A stretch of DNA of 27,795 nt from Chara braunii (taxonomy: Eukaryota; Streptophyta; Charophyceae; Charales; Characeae): assembly GCA_003427395.1 (NCBI GenBank), contig BFEA01000284.1, positions 260,624 to 288,418 on the forward strand, read 5' to 3'. The position numbers and the translations under genes are program-made. The notes beneath the pieces are model-generated. The model was not told the DNA's origin. It worked only from the letters and a program-made list of their open reading frames with translations, and did not search any database. This document shows positions 1 through 10,340 of the stretch, in pieces (positions within the stretch are counted from its first letter, which is position 1; the number at the start of each line of letters is the position of its first letter).

Positions 1-43
<43 letters not shown>
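1..43. repeat. (AG)n microsatellite
   Basis: Perfect AG dinucleotide run at the window edge, so its true length is unknown. Similar GA tracts recur at 12345, 12536, 12715, 17833 and, as CT, at 26503. Confidence 0.98.
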
Positions 44-46
<3 letters not shown>

Positions 47-827
47 GAATGTGCAAGTGAGGAAGAAGGAGAAGTGGCGGCCATAGCCGTCGAGCTTGGA
101 GTCAAGGAAGAAGAAGATCGAGGTTGAAGACGGAAGTGACGAGGAAGAAGACGAGAAAGAAGAAAGGAGGAAGGCGAGACGAACAAGAAGAGGAAGGAAG
201 CCATAGCCAAGGTGGGGTAAGGAAGAGATGAAGGGGAGAAAGAAGAAGTTGACGAAGGAGAAGGTTGGCGGCCATAGCCAGGATGTCAAAGGGTTGACCA
301 AACAAAGTCTGACCGACGCTGAGCAAGGTTGACCGAGGTGTTGACCGGCGTTGACCCGGAGCATTGACCAAGATCGCTGACCACAGCCTTTGACCAAGCT
401 GGAGCGTGGTATGATATGTCCAAGCCTTGGCCTATCCCCTTGCCCTATGGATGTGCAGATAACCTTGGTACTTGCTAAGCGTCAGTCTATCTCTTCTTTC
501 TGCATTGAGTCACTTCTGTCCAGGTGATAGACTCTGTGTCTGTGGTCATAGGGATGTGGTGACCAAACCTCCACTGGACTTAATAAGGCTACAACTACTT
601 GACTGATGATCTAGGCCTGAACTCCGAGCTGTAGGCTGCTCATCCGGCTGTCTAAGTGTTGAGAGGACTCTGCTGATCACGTCGTCTTGTTTGCGACATT
701 AAATAATTACTGAGGAGTTCGGGGGATCTCCTTAAATGCCTCCTGATCAGCAGTAGAGTCCTATAGTGACAGCCTTAGCAGTAGTGTAGTGTATAGCCTG
801 TCGTTGGGTAAGTCTATGTGGTGAGGA
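44..827 (+). other. Leader / 5' non-coding region of element E1
   Basis: Purine-rich, gene-free sequence before the first gag-like reading frame of E1. Short motifs of the form GCGGCCATAGCC recur near 76, 199 and 268 and also appear in the LTRs of E1 and E2, which suggests that the stretch belongs to the retrotransposon. A TTGACC array lies at 294-395. I could not match this stretch to the 3' LTR along its length, so the 5' LTR is probably outside the window. Confidence 0.45.
294..395 (+). promoter_or_regulatory. Cluster of TTGACC / CTGACC motifs (W-box-like)
   Basis: TTGACC occurs at 294, 329, 341, 351, 364 and 390, and CTGACC at 309 and 377: eight copies in 102 bp at irregular spacing of about 10-26 bp. 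TTGAC(C/T) is the core recognised by plant WRKY factors. A regulatory role is inferred only from the motif; a decayed short tandem repeat would look the same. Confidence 0.4.
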
Positions 828-2512
828 GTGAGATTGTCAGTCAGTCGTGCATCGTACACCATGGACGATTATCCCATGTTTGCGTTGCTCATGAGCTTCT
901 CCTTGTGGGGAGCCCTGTACCATCTCTTCTTCCCTCTGGGGTTCTGCCGCACAGGTAGCCTTGTTGTGACTACCAAATCGGGGCTACAAACCACTGCATA
1001 TACTGCAGAGCAGCAGGAGAGAGTTGCCGCCATATTGAGGGAACAAAAGGAGAAGAAGGCCTTGCAGAAGGAGGCCAAGAAGTTGGCTCTGTTGGAGGAG
1101 TAGGCGGCGAAGAAAAGAGAATTGGAGGAGGAGATGAAGCGACTGCTGAAAGAGTAGGAGGAGAAAATTGCAACAGTCGAGAAAAAAGAAGAAGAAGAAG
1201 AAGAGGAGGAGGTGCCAGAGACCCCATTGAAAAGAACGGTGAGAGGGGTCAGAAAAGAAAGAGTGGAATCCAGTGGCACCTCACCAGAGAAGGAAGAAGT
1301 GGGCAAAATGATCGGGGAATGGGCTTCCAAGTTGGAGATAGGGGAAGACCAGGAGGCAAAGTTGTTAATTCCCCAGGTAGAGAAGGAAGCGATGGAGAGA
1401 GAGCTGGAAGCGGAAGAGGATCCCTTGCAGAGGAAAGCGTTGGAGCAGGAGAAGTGACTAGAATGGAAGTTGCGTCTTGGGAGGGAGAAGAAAATGAGAT
1501 TGCAAGCGGCAGAGAAGGCGGAGAAGGAGTTGAAGACTGTAGAAGAGAGTCTCGGTAAGCTGCCTGAGGGGCCAGATGTTAACCAAAGGTTAGATAACCC
1601 AGATCATGAATGTTGTGCTAAAGGCTCAGCAAGATCAGCTCAAGCACCTTAAGGGACACGATCTAGCTAGAGTCCATCAGATTGGGCTTCAAAGACTTTG
1701 CGCAAAAGATAATGACGCATATGAGCACAAAGCTGCATACCATAATGGAAGGGACGCAGCAATACTGTGTTGGTGCCATAGAAGACGCCAAGATGGTTGT
1801 TCCCAAAGAGGAAGAGCAGCGACCATGCCGCGAACACATAAAGGTTAAATTTCCTAAGCCCTTTAGTGGGAATAAGGGGGAGGATTTCGATAACTGGAAG
1901 GCTAGCGTGAAGTCCTACCTGCACTTGCAAAATATCCCGCAGGAGGACCAGGCCCTTATAGCTTTCCAGGCCTTAAAAGACGAAGCGACTAGCTTTGCCT
2001 GATCGCTTGCGCGCGCTGGTCATTGTGATAATGATATGGTTGCCTATTTTGTAGTAACCCATCTGAGACGTCACTAGAGGACTTAGGGCATCTGACAAAC
2101 TGCAAACCATCCACACACGGCAGTGGAGGAGCACCCATACTCTCAAGGCTGCCATGGATGAATTGGTTGTTGTGCCTGACCATGGGGTCACGGAGTCACA
2201 GCTTGTCCAACTGTTCTACCGCGCAATGCCTGGGCAGTTGCAAGGACACTTCTTTGAGAAGAAGCAGCAACCAGGCATGATATATGATCAGTTGAGTAGG
2301 GATGTTGTTGCTTTCGCTGCCCACTCCATGCCAATTACCACTTTCTGGCATAAGGATGTTGATAAGGGGAAAAAGTGGAAAGGCTGCACCATTTCAGGTC
2401 AGGTTACGGCTAAGGATCATCTCATACTGACCATGGAGGGGGGTGGTGCAGAGGAGGTCCCTTATAGTGACATAGAGTGGGGCCTCGATGATACGGACAG
2501 TAGTGCAGGTAG
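828..2512 (+). pseudogene. Gag remnant of E1
   Basis: Broken gag polyprotein, the structural shell of the retrotransposon particle. The N-terminal part (828-1103) reads into a strongly charged Glu/Lys coiled coil that continues, through stops and frame changes, to about 1650. A gag-core-like segment follows at 1838-2002 (VKFPKPFSGNKGEDFDNW and following), then a piece at 2115-2510 containing LVQLFYRAMPGQLQGHF. No CCHC zinc knuckle is visible. The sequence then jumps to the end of RNase H, so the 3' part of gag plus protease and RT are deleted. At least four in-frame stops or frameshifts are present. Assignment as gag rests on position, coiled coil and the RAMP-type helix, so the exact domain borders are uncertain. 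Confidence 0.65.
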
Positions 2513-3265
2513 CAGACGCTTTGAGTAGAAGAGCTGACTACTTTGGAGCTATAGTTCACTATCTAGACATAGGGACTGATCTGCAGCAAAAAGTGAGAGA
2601 CACATATGCTCAGGATCCCATATACAGCGACCGTTTGAGTTAAAGAGGCCCCAGATAGTGAACCTAATTATCGCACCACGAACGGGTTACTATTTGAGAA
2701 GAAAGATGTCGTATACAAACTATGCATCCCCAATAATGAAGAGATCCGTAGCCTGATCTTGGGGGAACGCTATGATACAAAGGGGCACTTTGGCTGGCAA
2801 AAGACATTAGCCAACCTAACACGTGCCTACACATGGCCTGGCATGAAAGCTGATTGCATAGAGTATGCCCGCAATTGTAAGGTATGCCAGCGCAACAAAA
2901 CTACGACGAGAGCCCCATTGGGTCTTCTCAGACCTTTGCCTATCCCTTCAGGACCCGGAGAGTCTGTCCATCGATTTTATGGATGCCAAGGTCGGGAGTA
3001 GACATGGCAAGAGCCAAGTCATGGTCATAGTAGATCATTTTAGCAAATACGCAGTTTTTGTTCCCTTGCCTTCAGAGGCACGTACAAAGTTAGTGATAGA
3101 GAAGTTTTTTGATTCTTGGGTAAGTGCACATGGTATTCCACTATCTATAGTTAGAGATAGAGATACACGATTTACCAGTCAGAACTGGCAGGAACTGATG
3201 AGAGTCTATGGCTCTAAGTTGTTGATGTCATTTGGCCGTCATCCAAAGACTGTCAGACTGAAGAG
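2513..3265 (+). pseudogene. RNase H tail and integrase N-terminal/core of E1
   Basis: About 2505-2640 encodes the end of RNase H (ALSRRADYFGAIVHYLD in one frame), matching E2 at about 15520-15570. The integrase follows: the zinc-finger region ends in CKVCQRN near 2880, with GHFGWQKT upstream, but the first His of the HHCC finger reads Tyr. The DDE core has Asp in SIDFMD (about 2970) and Asp in RDRDTRF (about 3155). A frameshift near 2985 and another near 3250 break the frame; the second lies just before the catalytic Glu, which survives in the next frame as QTEEMNK. Integrase inserts the cDNA copy into chromosomes; this copy is inactive. Confidence 0.85.
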
Positions 3266-4057
3266 ATGAACAAAATCCTGCAGCAGATACTCAGGATCTA
3301 CATTAGACCAGATCAGATTAATTGGGATGAGATGCTTCCCAAGGTAGCTAGTGCCTACAATAACAATGCTCATCTAGCTACTTGTCGGACCTCTAATGAG
3401 TTGCACAAGTCCTTTAGACCTCGTATGCCGTTTCAAGGATTGAATCCAGGCCAAATACAGAGACAACCACCCGGAACTGGAGAGTTTGCATTACAGCATG
3501 AGAAGGAAATTGCAAGAGTGACCGACAATCTAAGAAAGGTTCAACATAGAATGATAGAGCAAGCTTACAAGCATCGTCGGCCATCACAGTTCGAGGTAGG
3601 TGATTTAGTCTGGGTTGAGTCAATGGAGTTCGCCCAAGAGGAGAATATCTCACAAAAGTTGTTGCTCGTGTATAGGGGACCATGACCTGTCCTAAAAGTT
3701 AAAGGTGGAGATGACGGACCTTCTTACACAACAGAAATTCCACCACACTGCCACACATACCCACTCTTCCATGCGTCCAAGTTACTACCTTGTGTCATCA
3801 GTCAGCAGTTCCCATCGCGTAGATTGATGATTTCGCCGGATATGAATGACACATATGATATAGAGCGCATTGTGACAGAGGATGTGTTCAGGACCGGAGG
3901 TAGAGGTCGTCCACAGAAACAATATAAAGTCTGGTTCGCCTATCAGGAACCCGAGGACGACTAATGGTTCACAGGAATCGAGCTTTTAGAGACCGCTCCC
4001 GACATAGTCCATGCCTATGATAGGGCAAGAAAGGGTAAAGGTCCTGCCTTGCATTGA
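3266..4057 (+). pseudogene. Integrase C-terminal half with chromo-like tail of E1
   Basis: Continuation of the E1 integrase. It covers the rest of the catalytic core (INWDEMLPKVASAYNNN), the RPSQFEVGDLVWV motif (integrase C-terminal SH3-like fold, about 3575-3615), HASKLLPC, and a chromo-like end around 3850-3975 (YDIERIV followed by QYKVWFAYQEPED). In-frame stops occur at 3683 (TGA after YRGP) and about 3961 (TAA after PEDD). The frame ends at 4057. The C-terminal region probably guided target choice, as chromodomains do in chromoviruses; this is inference from weak similarity. Confidence 0.8.
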
Positions 4058-4086
4058 AGTATTCTCAGAGGACCTCAGATTTAGGC

Positions 4087-4891
4087 AACGGTTTTCACCT
4101 AGTCGCGTGACGGACGCACATCCCAGGGCTTGATCCCTAGACCTTCCCTTACCATGTACAGTACCCGTCTGACCCTGTGTGTTTGAACCCGCGACCTATC
4201 CCTCAAAAGTCGGACATTTTAACTTTTGTACATTGATGGTCACGAGGTTTTGGCCCGTAGACCTTAGCTTTAACGGGTGGTAGGGTTAGTTAGGTCGTAG
4301 TTGCTACAGTTTTGAAAGGTCAAGTCCAATACCTTCTAGAAGCTCCGAAACTGGCTCTTCGTAGATCGTAGGGGTCAGTTCGTAGTTGAGTCAGCAAGGG
4401 GCAGTCCTAGCACAGTCAGCTAAAGGCAGTCCCAGTCCTACCTAGCCCACTCAGCAGTACCCAGTCCCGGTTGCACTTTGTCTAGTCAACAAGTACCATG
4501 TGGGTGTGCACCCCGGGCCTAGGGTCCAAGGCCAGACCACCGACGATCCGAGGTATAAATAAAGAGGCAACATCAAGTCATTCATTCATTCTGCCTGTGA
4601 GCTGTGCGGAAGCACTGTCGGAGCGTCTTGTGCTACAGAGGTCTGCAGGTGCCCGAGGAAGAAGAGGGCTAAGAGGAAGGAGACGACAACCATAGCTGCC
4701 ATGTAGGATAGTGATAGAGTTTGTGTGTTGTGTGTGTATATGTGTGTGTGGGACATTCAGGGTGATCGTAGTAGAGAGTGAGAGTGTGTGTGTGTGTGCG
4801 AACAAGTTGCTGGTGGATACAGTTGATTGGGTGGGAATCTTTGTTGGGTGTTGGGCGCCATAGCCATTCGAGACAAGTTTGAATCTGACTG
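4087..4891 (+). repeat. E1 3' LTR, left part (interrupted by E3)
   Basis: Homologous, in opposite orientation, to 12984-13983 (E2 LTR). Shared blocks include the TATA-like region, the CATTCATTC run, GCGTCTTGTG, GGTCTGCAGGT and CGCCATAGC. The last 5 bases (GACTG) are one copy of the target duplication of E3. The left border is approximate, taken from the start of the similarity with E2 (CGGTTTTCACC). Confidence 0.8.
4554..4561 (+). promoter_or_regulatory. TATA box of the E1 LTR promoter
   Basis: TATAAATA in the context GAGGTATAAATAAAGAGGC. The aligned position in the E2 LTR (13427-13435, read on the - strand) is GCATAAATC, also followed by AAGAGGC. The conserved position fits the U3 promoter of this LTR family. 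No mapped transcription start supports it. Confidence 0.6.
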
Positions 4892-5248
4892 TGACAGACC
4901 CGTCGAGATGGTGGTCCGTCAGGATCAACACGGAGGGTTGAGGAAGGAGAAGATGGAGATGAAGTTGGAAGGGATAGCGCAGCTCCGACGCAGACTCGAC
5001 AAGCACATAGTCCAAACTGTGCAAATGCAGAATGAGGAAATGCAGACTGCAGTTGGGGTATACCCCCAGTGAACTGACTGGACTGGACTAGACTGGATTG
5101 GTACCGACAGTGGTACCGGGTAGGACTAGACTGGACTGAAACAGTACACGGCCTCTGGGGTCAGGCCATGACCTGGTCCCACAGGCCGAACTGGCAAATA
5201 GTCGAATAGGCCCTGGCTGTAGGCTAGAGCGGATAGAGGCCCGTTGCA
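4892..5248 (-). repeat. E3 3' LTR
   Basis: Direct repeat of 11837-12178, closely similar by eye through its whole length. It starts TGACAGACC and ends CCGTTGCA on the + strand. It is slightly longer than its partner because of small indels such as extra GGACTGGACTAGACT near 5078-5095. A short GGTATACCCC block and the inverted GGTACCGACAGTGGTACC at 5099-5116 are shared by both LTRs. Confidence 0.9.
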
Positions 5249-6208
5249 CGATCCTCATACCTGTAATGGATCGCAAGAGCCATAAACACGCTATCCGCAA
5301 AAGCAGCGGAACTCAACAATAAAGAAAGTTGAGAAATCTAGGATGTGGAGCAAGCTTCATGCGGAGTCCATGCGATGCAGCCTAAGCTACATAATGTCAA
5401 ATGAAAAGCGAATGTCTGGTATACACATCCTTACTAACAGCAGAAAATGAAATGTAGCATGATACAATCCCAAAGTCCTGGAGGTAATGACCTCAGTGCG
5501 GAAATGAAAAAGAGCAATATGTCACAAGATAATGTGATGTCGCGGAACCACTAAGAGTGGGATGGTCTCAGAGGGGGTGAATGCAGCCTAAGAATCGAAA
5601 CTCCTAAGGGCAATCGCACATGAAGGTGGGATAGGTCATCAGGCTCAAGGTGAGAAAGTGGTGGCGAAACAAAACCAATGACCCTAACAGATAGACGATC
5701 AAGGCGGGTAATGCTCGACAAAAGGGTGACACCATGCAAGGTCAACCATGAAAAGGGGAGCCTGGAATAGGGTGGATATATGCCTAACTGAAGGCATGCA
5801 AGAGTCGATACTAGGGTGATGAGAGCAGTGGGTGAGGGAAACATGCACACAACTCACCGACTGGGGGAGGGAGCTAGATCTGGGAGCAAGGAAGCCAAGA
5901 TAACGCTACGGTCCCAATGCCTATACAATACCAAGGGAGAGCCCAACTCAGAGAGACCCAGCTAAGTGAGAACCATAATGCGACACATGCAAGGGGATAT
6001 ACAGGGTAGGGTGGTGATGTGAAGTAGTCATGTCCAAAGTGGTTGAAGCCGATAAGGTAGTTGAAGTCGTCGAGGTGATCGATAACGTCGATGAAGTAGG
6101 AGTCGAGTCGATGTCGAAGCAGAACCATAAAACGCTAATATCCTGAAGAAGTCGATGATGGAGTACCTGAGGGTGTGAGTCGGTAGGGAGAAGTGGGTGA
6201 TCAGAGTA
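5249..6208 (-). other. E3 3' untranslated region
   Basis: Lies between the chromodomain stop and the 3' LTR. I see no convincing coding frame or RNA gene. The ten or so bases next to the LTR read GTATGAGGATCG on the - strand, a poor but possible polypurine tract. Confidence 0.5.
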
Positions 6209-6839
6209 TCAGTCGTCGAGACGAGTGCGTTGTGGACGCGCGGAGGCGTCCATCTGCTGCTGAAGAACGGCCTCAGAGGGAGCGGGCTCGTCCTCAGCAA
6301 TCTCCTCAGCCGGAGGAGGAGGAAAAGGGTCAATTGGCTGAGTAGGAGCAGATGTCTCAGCACGACGAGCACGATCATATGCACGCACCAACATCCGTAC
6401 GTGCTGCAAGTGCTCGAGAGGCTCCCAAGTAGCCTCCTCATCAGGATAGCCCTTCCAACGCACAAGGTACTCGATGCGTGGAGGGTTATCGTCAGTAACT
6501 CGACGAGATACGATGTCGTAAATGACGAACTCCTCGTGATCGTCCACCATGATAGGTGGAGGGCGCTCATAAGGACGTCCGGCGAAGCGCTCGGACGGTC
6601 TGCGATAAGGACGCAGCAAGGAGACGTGGTAAACATCGTGTAAGCGAGCCTGTCGAAGGTAATCAGGTAGCTTCACACGGAAGCTGACCGGACTAGCGGC
6701 AGTATCAGAACCGACGACTCGAAGGATGCTGCATGAACCGAAAGAAGCGACGCCAGAACTTGCGAAGTGTATCCGCCTCGAGTTGCAAGTGGCGTGCATT
6801 GACGAGCACATCGTCACCGACTTTGAATGGATGATCCAT
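6209..6839 (-). pseudogene. E3 integrase C-terminus and chromodomain
   Basis: The longest clean frame of E3 (202 residues from 6817). Residues about 27-73 match the end of a chromovirus integrase (FRVKLPDYL, HDVYHVSLLRPYRR). Residues about 98-150 are a classic chromodomain: VIYDIVSRRV, then EYLVRWKGYPDEEATWEP and a C-terminal helix. The aromatic positions Tyr100, Trp121 and Trp131 that form the methyl-lysine cage in this family are all present. A Pro/Glu-rich tail ends at the stop near 6209. In chromoviruses this domain tethers integrase to marked chromatin. The frame breaks just upstream, where a one-base shift separates it from KVGDDVLVNARHL at 6780-6839. Confidence 0.88.
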
Positions 6840-7864
6840 TCATGATCGGCTTGCTCGTGCGGTCATGCGAGTCTGGGAGTCGGTTAGACTCTCGTGTGCG
6901 CGCTTCATAATCGCCGCCATGTGGGCGATCCAGTCATCAAGCGCAGGACAACGAATGTTTGGGCGCAACCGCAACGGTCGTAGGAAATCCGCGGGTACGC
7001 AAGGGTGGTAGTCCAGGTCGCAATAGAATGGCGACATCCCCGTGGCTCGCGAAGCAGCGTGGTTGTATGCAATCTTCGCGTGGGCTAAGTGTAAGTCCCA
7101 CTGTTGGTTACCCCTAATCAACTTTCAGAGGATATTACCGAGAGTTTTATTGGTGACCTCAGTCTGACCATCCGTCTGAGGGTGGTAAGACGATGAGAAG
7201 CGGAGCTGGGATCCGTACACCTGGTGCAGGCGTCGCTAGAATGTGTGGTAAAGCGCGGGTCACGGTCGGAGATGATGCTCTGAGGTAATCCGTGATTTCT
7301 TACGACTCGGTCGAAGACGACATCGACGACCTCACGAGCGCTAATGCGATAGCGGCACGGGACAAAGCGTGCACGCTTCGTGAAGCAATCGACGACGACC
7401 AAGATAGGATCATCACCGCGCTAAGTGGGTGGAAGAAGAGGACCAATGAAATCCATCGAGATGGACTGCCAACAACCCTCAGGTATGGGTAGGGGCTGAA
7501 GTAACCCATATAGAAGGTGGTTCTCACTGTTCACCTCTTGGCAGGTAGGACACTCCTAAATGTAGGCTTTGACGAAGTCCTTAGACTTCGGCCAGACGAA
7601 TAGGCGGAAAACACGAGCCAACGTCTTGTGGATGCCCATATGACCGGCAACTGCCTGGTCATGGAACTCTGCTACAGCCTGGACACGGAGCTGTCCGGTG
7701 GAGGGAACGCAGATACGTGGTTCTAGCTGACCAGATCTGCCTTGCCAGTACACGAGGCCGTTCTCCCTGAGGGAGTATGAAGGAACGGTCTTGCCACTCA
7801 GTGTCCCGTGGATGACGCGATAATCGGGGCAGTGGCGGTACTGAGTGCGATATGCATCGATCAC
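6840..7864 (-). pseudogene. E3 integrase zinc finger and catalytic core
   Basis: Reading leftwards from 7864: YRTQYRHCPDYRVIHG, then the HHCC zinc finger (EFHDQAVAGHMGIHKT and ECPTCQ), interrupted by a TAG at about 7557 between the two halves. The core follows, with DFIGPLPPL (first Asp), SDRDPRFT (second Asp, about 7250) and, in a shifted frame, TDGQTE (Glu, about 7165). After another stop near 7125 comes NQQWDLHLAHAKIAYNHAASRATGMSPF to 6845. All three catalytic acidic residues survive, but at least two stops and one or two frameshifts disable the protein. Confidence 0.85.
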
Positions 7865-7865
7865 C

Positions 7866-8508
7866 GACTAATCAACAATGGTGATGGAAATGGCAGCAAG
7901 ATGGATGGGTTCCTGATTGTGATCAGGACGGCGGGACAAGGCATCGACAGCGCGGTTCGTTTCACCCTTGATGGGCTGAGTGGTGAAATTGAACTCGGAT
8001 AAGTCACCTCACCAGCGTGCCTGTCGAGGGGAAAGCTTGGGCTTCGTGAGGAAAGCCTGGACAATTGAGTTGTCTGTGCGCACCGTGAAGGGCGCCCCGT
8101 GCAGATAATGACGCCAATGGCGGGTAGCATAAACTGTTGCGAGAACCTCACGTTCATCGGCAATGTACTTTATCTCGGTAGGCAGTAGCTGACGGGAGTA
8201 GAAAGCGATCGGGCAATCCCCAACACGAGCCTCGACAGTCCCATCCTCCCCGATGGTCGGGGAGTAAGTAACGAGAGGACTGTCAGTGGAGGGAAGTGGT
8301 GGGAGGATAGGCGTCAGTCGAGAAGCAGTGTCAGCAGGATGGGGGGGGGGGAAGGAGGAACATGGGGATAAGGTGAATCCGGAGGAGAGGGAAACACCTG
8401 AGAGAGTACAAGTCCTACTGCAAAATTTGACGGATCGGTAGTGACGATAAACGGACGATCAAATGCCAACGCACCTGTGGCAGCCTGCAACCTGTGCGAC
8501 ACACGCAT
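7866..8508 (-). pseudogene. E3 RNase H domain
   Basis: The - strand reads FDRPFIVTTDPSNFAVGLVLSQ (8400-8465), the start of a Ty3/gypsy RNase H. A Pro/Ser-rich insertion follows, then PIAFYSRQLLPTE, YATRHWRHYLHG, VRTDNSIVQAF and VDALSRRPDH. One in-frame TGA occurs near 8010 (after RQARW). RNase H removes the RNA template during cDNA synthesis. No RT motifs (no YxDD box) are found upstream, so this domain is joined almost directly to gag-like sequence. Confidence 0.85.
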
Positions 8509-9750
8509 TGTACCATCGAAGTCGGGTATGTCCAACAAACGCACAAGGGTGGGACCGCTGTGCTGACGGCGAGGGGAGAGGGGTTGATGGGCCTGCACTG
8601 CGGCGGCAAATGTCAAGGCCGGTGCAGAGGTAGAAGTGGTGGCAGGCTGAGAGTCGGGGCTGCTGGTGGAAGGTCCAACANACGTGGAGGCAACGGCCGC
8701 AGCCAACTGTGACGGAGTAGCGAGGTAGGAGGGTAGAGGGGGAGGAGCCGGTCGAGGAAAACGAGCCGGCAAGACAGAGGTGGAAGGGCCAGTATAGGAA
8801 GAAGAAGGGTGAGCAACTTGTGAAGGGTGAGGCTGTCTCAGGGAGAGAATCTCCGCCTAGAGTTACGCCACTGTAGCCTGTAGGGTAGCCACTCGTTGGG
8901 TGCGCAGGGTCGGAGATGGAGGAGGCGGAGAGAGTACCCTAGCGGGAGGAGGGAAAACTCCAGGCCGTAGTGCCACGACCGGTGCATGAAGCTGGGAAGC
9001 AACACCGGGGTCGGTTGATGAAATTGTCTGGACAGATATCGGTATCTGGGCGATAGCACATGCGGCAGTGGCCGAAGAGGCAGGGGCGGCGGGGGCCAAT
9101 GGATGTGCCGCAACAGACGATATGGTGTGAGCGGCAGCAACACTCACCATTGCGGAGGGGGAGTGTTGGGCATGGCCCGCGGAGGAGGACGAACCACCAC
9201 GTCTCGGTCCCTGGAGTTGTGGAGAGTCGGACTTTGAGCCGGTAGGGGATGGGGTTGGGGAGTGGTGGGGAGAGCGATGAGGAGAACCCTTGAGGTGGTG
9301 AACTTCACGGGCGAGCGTATTGACTTGCCTCTCCAGGGGTGCAAATGCATCGAGTCGCGCTTGCAGAGGTGCAAGGAGAGACGTAAGAACAACGGGAAGG
9401 TCCGTGGGGTCCATAGAGTGCTGACCCTGGACCATCGGGTGGGTGGGCGCCTGAGAGACGGAGGGCGCAGCGACAATCTCCTCAGCTATAGTCTCGTCCG
9501 TGTGTAGTGGACGCATGGGGGTAGATATGGCAGGAGGTGGAAAAAACGGTGGGGAAGGAGATGGGTTATGGCGTGGGGATACGGGACCACCGGTGAGAGG
9601 GAGGGGACCGCGGGAGCGGAGTGGGTAATCGTGAGTCGGCCCACTCCGTGACCAGCGGGTCGTGCGTGAGATGGTGGCGCGAATCCGCTCGAAGGGAGAA
9701 GAGTCGTTCGGGTCCAGGGTGCCCGACGGGAGGAGGCTGGGAGTAGGGGG
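8509..9750 (-). pseudogene. E3 gag-like Pro/Ser-rich region
   Basis: Two main frames. One, 8863-9516 on the - strand, holds a short coiled coil (LAPLQARLDAFAPLERQVNTL, about residues 48-68) followed by Ser/Pro/Ala-rich sequence. It stays open upstream through FERIRATISRTTRWSRSG near 9680. A second frame (8510-8772) is Pro/Ser/Ala-rich and runs into RNase H. Position after the leader and the coiled coil support gag, but I see no zinc knuckle or capsid motif. A single N occurs at 8681. Confidence 0.5.
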
Positions 9751-9751
9751 G

Positions 9752-9830
9752 TTAGGAGAACCCTGAACCCTAGAAAACCCCTAAGAAAACCCTAACCGGG
9801 GTTTGGGTGGTTAGGGTAGGGTAGCGGCGA
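9752..9830. repeat. Degenerate telomere-like repeats
   Basis: Interspersed CCCTAA/TTAGGG-type units: GGGTTAGG, AACCCTGAACCCTAG, ACCCCTAAG, AACCCTAACC, then in the other orientation GGTTAGGGTAGGG. They resemble the plant telomere unit TTTAGGG but never form a clean tandem run. Confidence 0.45.
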
Positions 9831-10130
9831 CCTAATCAAGAAAAAAAGATAGTAACCATGGAGGGGAGGGGGAGAGAAAATAAAATAAACAGTGAAATTT
9901 CGAGATAGAAAATAAAAGAAAATAAATAATAAAAATAAAGAAGCAAGAAATAAGCAAAAGGTGAGAAGAGAAAGAATATTTATTTTTTTGGAATTTTTGG
10001 CAACACTTTCTACCCCAATGGGGTCACAAAGGTGCAAAAAGGAAGGAGAGACTAAAAGAAGCACACTAAGTTTTACATTGCCGCGAATTACAAGTTTCAG
10101 AAAAATAAATAAATAAATAAAACATTCATT

Positions 10131-10340
10131 CGTCCCTTTCGTCTAGGGGTATAGGACATCGCTTTTTCATGGCGAAGACACGGGTTCAAATCCCGTAAGG
10201 GATATATATGATATGATATCTATCATATCAAAGCTACACGTGAGATTGATTCCGGACAATTAAGAGTCGGAAGGCGCGAAGCGAAGCTGTTTGTCAGCTT
10301 CCCTTCCCGAGCCCACAAACAAGGCTAAGGTTTTGGGGGG
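10131..10340 (+). other. Probable mitochondrial DNA insertion (NUMT)
   Basis: The tRNA is followed by non-repetitive sequence with organelle-like hairpins: the palindrome GATATGATATCTATCATATC (10209-10228) and GAAGCGAAGCTG/CAGCTTCCCTTC (10278-10306). The stretch lies between two AAAT-repeat runs (10100-10122 and 10351-10366). The borders are inferred from those runs. Confidence 0.6.
10132..10204 (+). tRNA. trnE: tRNA-Glu (UUC), mitochondrial type
   Basis: 73 nt that fold into a full cloverleaf. Acceptor GTCCCTT pairs with AAGGGAT (one G-U pair), followed by discriminator A. D arm GTCT/GGAC, anticodon stem TCGCT/GGCGA with a 7-base loop TTTTCAT giving anticodon UUC, T arm ACGGG/CCCGT with loop TTCAAAT. 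CCA is not encoded. The sequence resembles plant mitochondrial trnE more than nuclear or plastid tRNA-Glu, as far as I can judge from memory. It lies in nuclear retrotransposon sequence, so I take it as part of a mitochondrial insertion. Whether it is transcribed here is unknown. Confidence 0.85.

Larger units (their letters stand above)
44..4891 (+). mobile_element. E1: degenerate Ty3/gypsy retrotransposon (continues at 12184-12293)
   Basis: Order on the + strand is gag-like coiled coil, end of RNase H, integrase (zinc finger, DDE core, C-terminal chromo-like region) and LTR. Protease, RT and most of RNase H are missing: gag-derived sequence meets the RNase H end at about 2505-2515. The integrase is closely similar to that of E2 (14067-15422, - strand), so both belong to one family. 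The 3' LTR is cut by insertion of E3 at a GACTG duplication (4887-4891 and 12179-12183). With multiple stops and frameshifts the element cannot act on its own. Confidence 0.85.

Noticed and set aside
600-640. CTGATGA resembling a hammerhead ribozyme core
   Set aside because: No GAAA core box and no matching stems at the needed positions.
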